Shown here piece by piece: positions 61,753-64,000 of a stretch of 64,000 nucleotides of DNA (positions within the stretch are counted from its first letter, which is position 1; the number at the start of each line of letters is the position of its first letter). The notes beneath the pieces were generated by a model. That model searched no databases. It saw only the letters and a list, made by a program, of their open reading frames with translations, and was not told the origin of the DNA. The DNA lies in NCBI RefSeq assembly GCF_025822245.1, contig NZ_JACKTL010000046.1, positions 22,183-86,182 on the forward strand, in the 5' to 3' direction. The DNA is from Mycolicibacterium hodleri (lineage in GTDB: Bacteria > Actinomycetota > Actinomycetes > Mycobacteriales > Mycobacteriaceae). Position numbers and translations under genes: made by a program.

Positions 61753-63065
61753 ACGGAATGTCGCGGCACGCGAACGCAACTGATCGCGAGCAACCCCAGC
61801 GCCAGGACGGTGACCAAGCCCCCCATGCCGGCGCGGTCCGAACCGAACACGGTGATGAACGTGGTGAACAGGATCGGGGCGAGGAACGTCGCCGCACGGC
61901 CGGTCGTCGTGTACAGCCCGAACGCGGCACCTTCCTTGCCCTCCACGGACATTCGGAGCATGGTCGTCCGCGCCGACGACTGGATGGGCCCGATGAAGAG
62001 GCACAGCAGCAGGCCGCACACCCAGAAGGTGGACGGTCCATGCAGGGCCATCATCACCAGCGCGATGCCGATCATCGCGATCAGCGACCCGACGATGATC
62101 GGTTTCGACCCGATGCGGTCGTCGAGCAGACCGCCCAGCACCGCACCCGTCGCCGCGACCACCAAGGCGCACATGCCGAAGAGCAGCACGTCGGCGCCCG
62201 ACACCCCGTAGGCCGAGACGCCCAGCACGGCACCGAAGGTGAAGACGCCGGTCAACCCGTCGCGGAAGATCGCGCTCGCCCCGAGGTAGTACACGACGTT
62301 GCGGTCCCGGTGCCACTGATCCTTGAGGTCGGAGCCCAGCTTCCGGTAGGCCCCGAGCAATCCGGGTGGGGCGGCCGGAGACTCGAGCACCGGCTGGTCC
62401 GTGCGGGTGCGGGTGCCGACCAACAGTGGCAGTGCGAAGAGGGCGAACCACCCCGCCGCGACCAGAACCACTAGCCGTACCGGCCACCCGTCGACCGCCG
62501 ACACTGCGAACAGTCCGCGGGTGTCGCCGTCACCGTTCATGAAGCCGAAGTACGCCACCAGCAACAGCAGCACGCTGCCGAAATACCCTGAGGCCGAACC
62601 GAATCCGGATATCCGGCCCGAGGTGTCCGGGGTCGACAGCTCGCGCAGCATGGCGTTGTAGGGCACCGTCGCCAGATCACTGCACGCCGCGGTCAACGCC
62701 AGTAGCACCAGGCCCAGCCACAGATAGTGGTGGTCGGCACGAATGAAGCTCATCGACGTGGTCAGCGCGATCACGACACCGGTGAGCACGGCGAGCACGG
62801 CGCGCCTGCGGTGAGCGGCGTCGACCCAGATCCCGGTCACCGGGGCCAGCGACGCGACCGCCAGACCGGCGGCGAACAGCGCCCACCCGAGCCAGGCCGT
62901 CGGCGTCGTGCTGCCCGGCAGGCCGGCACCGACCACACCGGTGAGATACACCGAGAACACGAACGTGACGACGGTCGCGTTGACTCCGGTTGCGCCGCAG
63001 TCCCACAACGCCCACGCGACGACGGGGAACCGCCCCGCGGTCCTGGTACCCGCGGGGTTGGTCAT
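61749..63065 (-). CDS. MFS/UMF1 (Atg22-like) transporter
   Basis: A 438-residue 12-TM protein. WALWDCGATGVNATVVTFVF is the Atg22/UMF1 opening; YNAMLRELSTPDTSGRISGF and PIQSSARTTMLRMSVEGKEG follow at the usual places. Family members export amino acids or unknown solutes. It resembles Rv2508c. The ATG is at 63065, divergent from cmrA with a 33-bp gap that must hold both promoters. Substrate unknown. Confidence 0.9.
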   Translation of the reverse strand: MTNPAGTRTAGRFPVVAWALWDCGATGVNATVVTFVFSVYLTGVVGAGLPGSTTPTAWLGWALFAAGLAVASLAPVTGIWVDAAHRRRAVLAVLTGVVIALTTSMSFIRADHHYLWLGLVLLALTAACSDLATVPYNAMLRELSTPDTSGRISGFGSASGYFGSVLLLLVAYFGFMNGDGDTRGLFAVSAVDGWPVRLVVLVAAGWFALFALPLLVGTRTRTDQPVLESPAAPPGLLGAYRKLGSDLKDQWHRDRNVVYYLGASAIFRDGLTGVFTFGAVLGVSAYGVSGADVLLFGMCALVVAATGAVLGGLLDDRIGSKPIIVGSLIAMIGIALVMMALHGPSTFWVCGLLLCLFIGPIQSSARTTMLRMSVEGKEGAAFGLYTTTGRAATFLAPILFTTFITVFGSDRAGMGGLVTVLALGLLAISCVRVPRHSV

Positions 63066-63098
63066 GAACGCACTCTATTGGTACCTACGATTGGGCCC

Positions 63099-63905
63099 AT
63101 GTCCGTACCCGCTCCCAGTCCCGACGCGCGCGCCGTCGTCACCGGCGCCTCCCAGAACATCGGCGAGGCGCTGGCCACCGAGCTCGCCGCCCGAGGACAC
63201 CACCTGATCATCACCGCCCGCCGGGCAGACGTGCTCACGGCGCTGGCGAACACGTTGACCGAGCGCTACGGCGTGACCGTCGAGGTGCGCCCCGTCGACC
63301 TGGTCGACCCGGCGGCGCGGGCCGAATTCTGCACCGAACTGGCCCAGCGCAACGTCTCCATCCTGTGCGCCAATGCCGGCACGGCCACCTTCGGCCCGGT
63401 CGCCAACCTCGACGTCGACGGCGAGAAGGCCCAGGTCCAGCTCAACGTCCTCGGCGTGCACGACCTGGTGCTGGCCGTCCTGCCCGGCATGGTCGAGCGC
63501 CGGGCCGGCGGCATCCTCATCTCGGGCTCTGCGGCGGGCAACTCGCCGATCCCGAACAACGCGACTTACGCGGCGTCCAAGGCGTTCGTCAACACCTTCA
63601 GCGAGTCGCTGCGCGGCGAGGTCAAACCCCTCGGCGTCCACGTCACCGTGCTGGCGCCGGGGCCGGTGCGCACCGAGCTTCCCGACCCCGACGAGCAGTC
63701 CCTGGTCGAGAAGTTGATCCCCGACTTTCTCTGGATCTCCACCGAGCACACCGCCAAGCTGTCGCTGGACGGCCTGGAGCGCAACAAGATGCGCGTCGTC
63801 CCCGGTGTGACGTCCAAGGCGATGTCGGTCGCCAGCGGCTACGCCCCGCGCTCCATCGTCACGCCGATCGTCGGCGCGGTGTACAAGAAGCTCGGCGGCG
63901 ACTAG
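63099..63905 (+). CDS. cmrA: Mycolate 3-oxo-reductase CmrA
   Basis: A 268-residue SDR resembling Rv2509/MSMEG_4722 (CmrA), which reduces the 3-oxo-mycolate product of Pks13 to mature mycolic acid. Cofactor motif TGASQNIGEALA, Ser in LISGSAAGNS, Tyr157 and Lys161 in TYAASKAF, and a C-terminal PRSIVTPIVGAVYKKLGG. ATG 63099 has TACGAT 8 nt upstream and no Shine-Dalgarno, so probably leaderless. Its presence strongly indicates a mycolate-containing organism. Confidence 0.9.
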   Translation: MSVPAPSPDARAVVTGASQNIGEALATELAARGHHLIITARRADVLTALANTLTERYGVTVEVRPVDLVDPAARAEFCTELAQRNVSILCANAGTATFGPVANLDVDGEKAQVQLNVLGVHDLVLAVLPGMVERRAGGILISGSAAGNSPIPNNATYAASKAFVNTFSESLRGEVKPLGVHVTVLAPGPVRTELPDPDEQSLVEKLIPDFLWISTEHTAKLSLDGLERNKMRVVPGVTSKAMSVASGYAPRSIVTPIVGAVYKKLGGD

Positions 63906-63962
63906 CTGTAATGACCAGGCAGGTTGTGAACGGCGTGGCTTCCGAAAGTAGGTGAGGACCTC

Positions 63963-63999
63963 CGGTATCGGTGTGGTTACCACACGCACCCCAATACCG
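63963..63999. repeat. Nested inverted repeats after cmrA
   Basis: Inner dyad GTGTGGT-T-ACCACAC (63971-63985) lies within an outer dyad CGGTAT (63963-63968)/ATACCG (63994-63999). The single-base spacer makes a regulatory protein-binding site more likely than a terminator hairpin. It lies 58 bp after cmrA at the window edge; it may belong to a neighbour beyond 64000. Confidence 0.55.
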
Positions 64000-64000
64000 A

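Overview
The window is chromosomal DNA of a high-GC actinobacterium. Gene content and order point to a rapidly growing mycobacterium (Mycolicibacterium, M. smegmatis-like). Diagnostic genes are the roughly 1,620-residue NAD-glutamate dehydrogenase, truncated haemoglobin O, the cytochrome aa3 accessory subunit CtaJ, the mycothiol-linked CPWC reductase of the Rv2466c type, the mycolate ketoreductase CmrA and the accD1-accA1-fadE19-MaoC-citE block. Several long segments look collinear with the M. tuberculosis Rv2464c-Rv2509 region, interrupted by blocks I do not associate with M. tuberculosis. Assignments come from reading the sequence and recalled family knowledge; no database search was run.

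Layout. 1-1,225: 5' end of an Fpg/Nei glycosylase, rpiB and a TetR gene. 1,226-6,505 (accessory): an SDR with paired operators, a tightly overlapping operon of NCS1 permease, yeast-type cytosine deaminase and a 2OG-Fe(II)-type oxygenase, and a membrane-anchored molybdopterin oxidase. 6,520-20,842 (core): CPWC reductase, pepN, HNH proteins around ctaJ and its DUF5130-like partner, glbO, gdh with two small downstream genes, ettA and a second ssb. 21,196-22,492: a decayed DUF222/HNH gene carrying a 97-bp tandem duplication. 22,544-30,084: a CopD-CtaG membrane protein and a glycerolipid operon (WS/DGAT, HAD-PlsC, PlsB). 30,197-33,493: tRNA-Arg(UCU) beside an endonuclease remnant, then SulP-MerR with a MerR-type promoter.

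33,506-43,360 is the least familiar part: three glycosyltransferases, a WcbI-like protein, an unassigned 257-residue protein, a MacB/FtsX-type ABC exporter and a phosphodiester-glycosidase-family protein. It looks like a small envelope-glycan or glycolipid assembly and export locus. 43,387-50,261 holds a haloalkane-dehalogenase-like hydrolase, an SDR, a PEP-synthase/rifampin-phosphotransferase-like protein, a luciferase-like (possibly F420-dependent) oxidoreductase, a lipocalin-like protein and a TetR. 50,728-53,734: pks16 (acyl-AMP ligase), a DUF5994-like gene and an enoyl-CoA hydratase. 53,740-60,444: a leucine/branched-acyl degradation operon with a divergent TetR and a nested operator. 60,441-63,905: two small membrane proteins behind a SigF-like promoter, an MmpS-like protein, an Atg22-like MFS protein and cmrA.

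Two organisational themes recur. Many same-strand neighbours overlap by exactly 4 bp (GTGA or ATGA), which implies translational coupling. Several genes have a TANNNT -10 hexamer 6-8 nt before the start codon, the mycobacterial leaderless-mRNA pattern.
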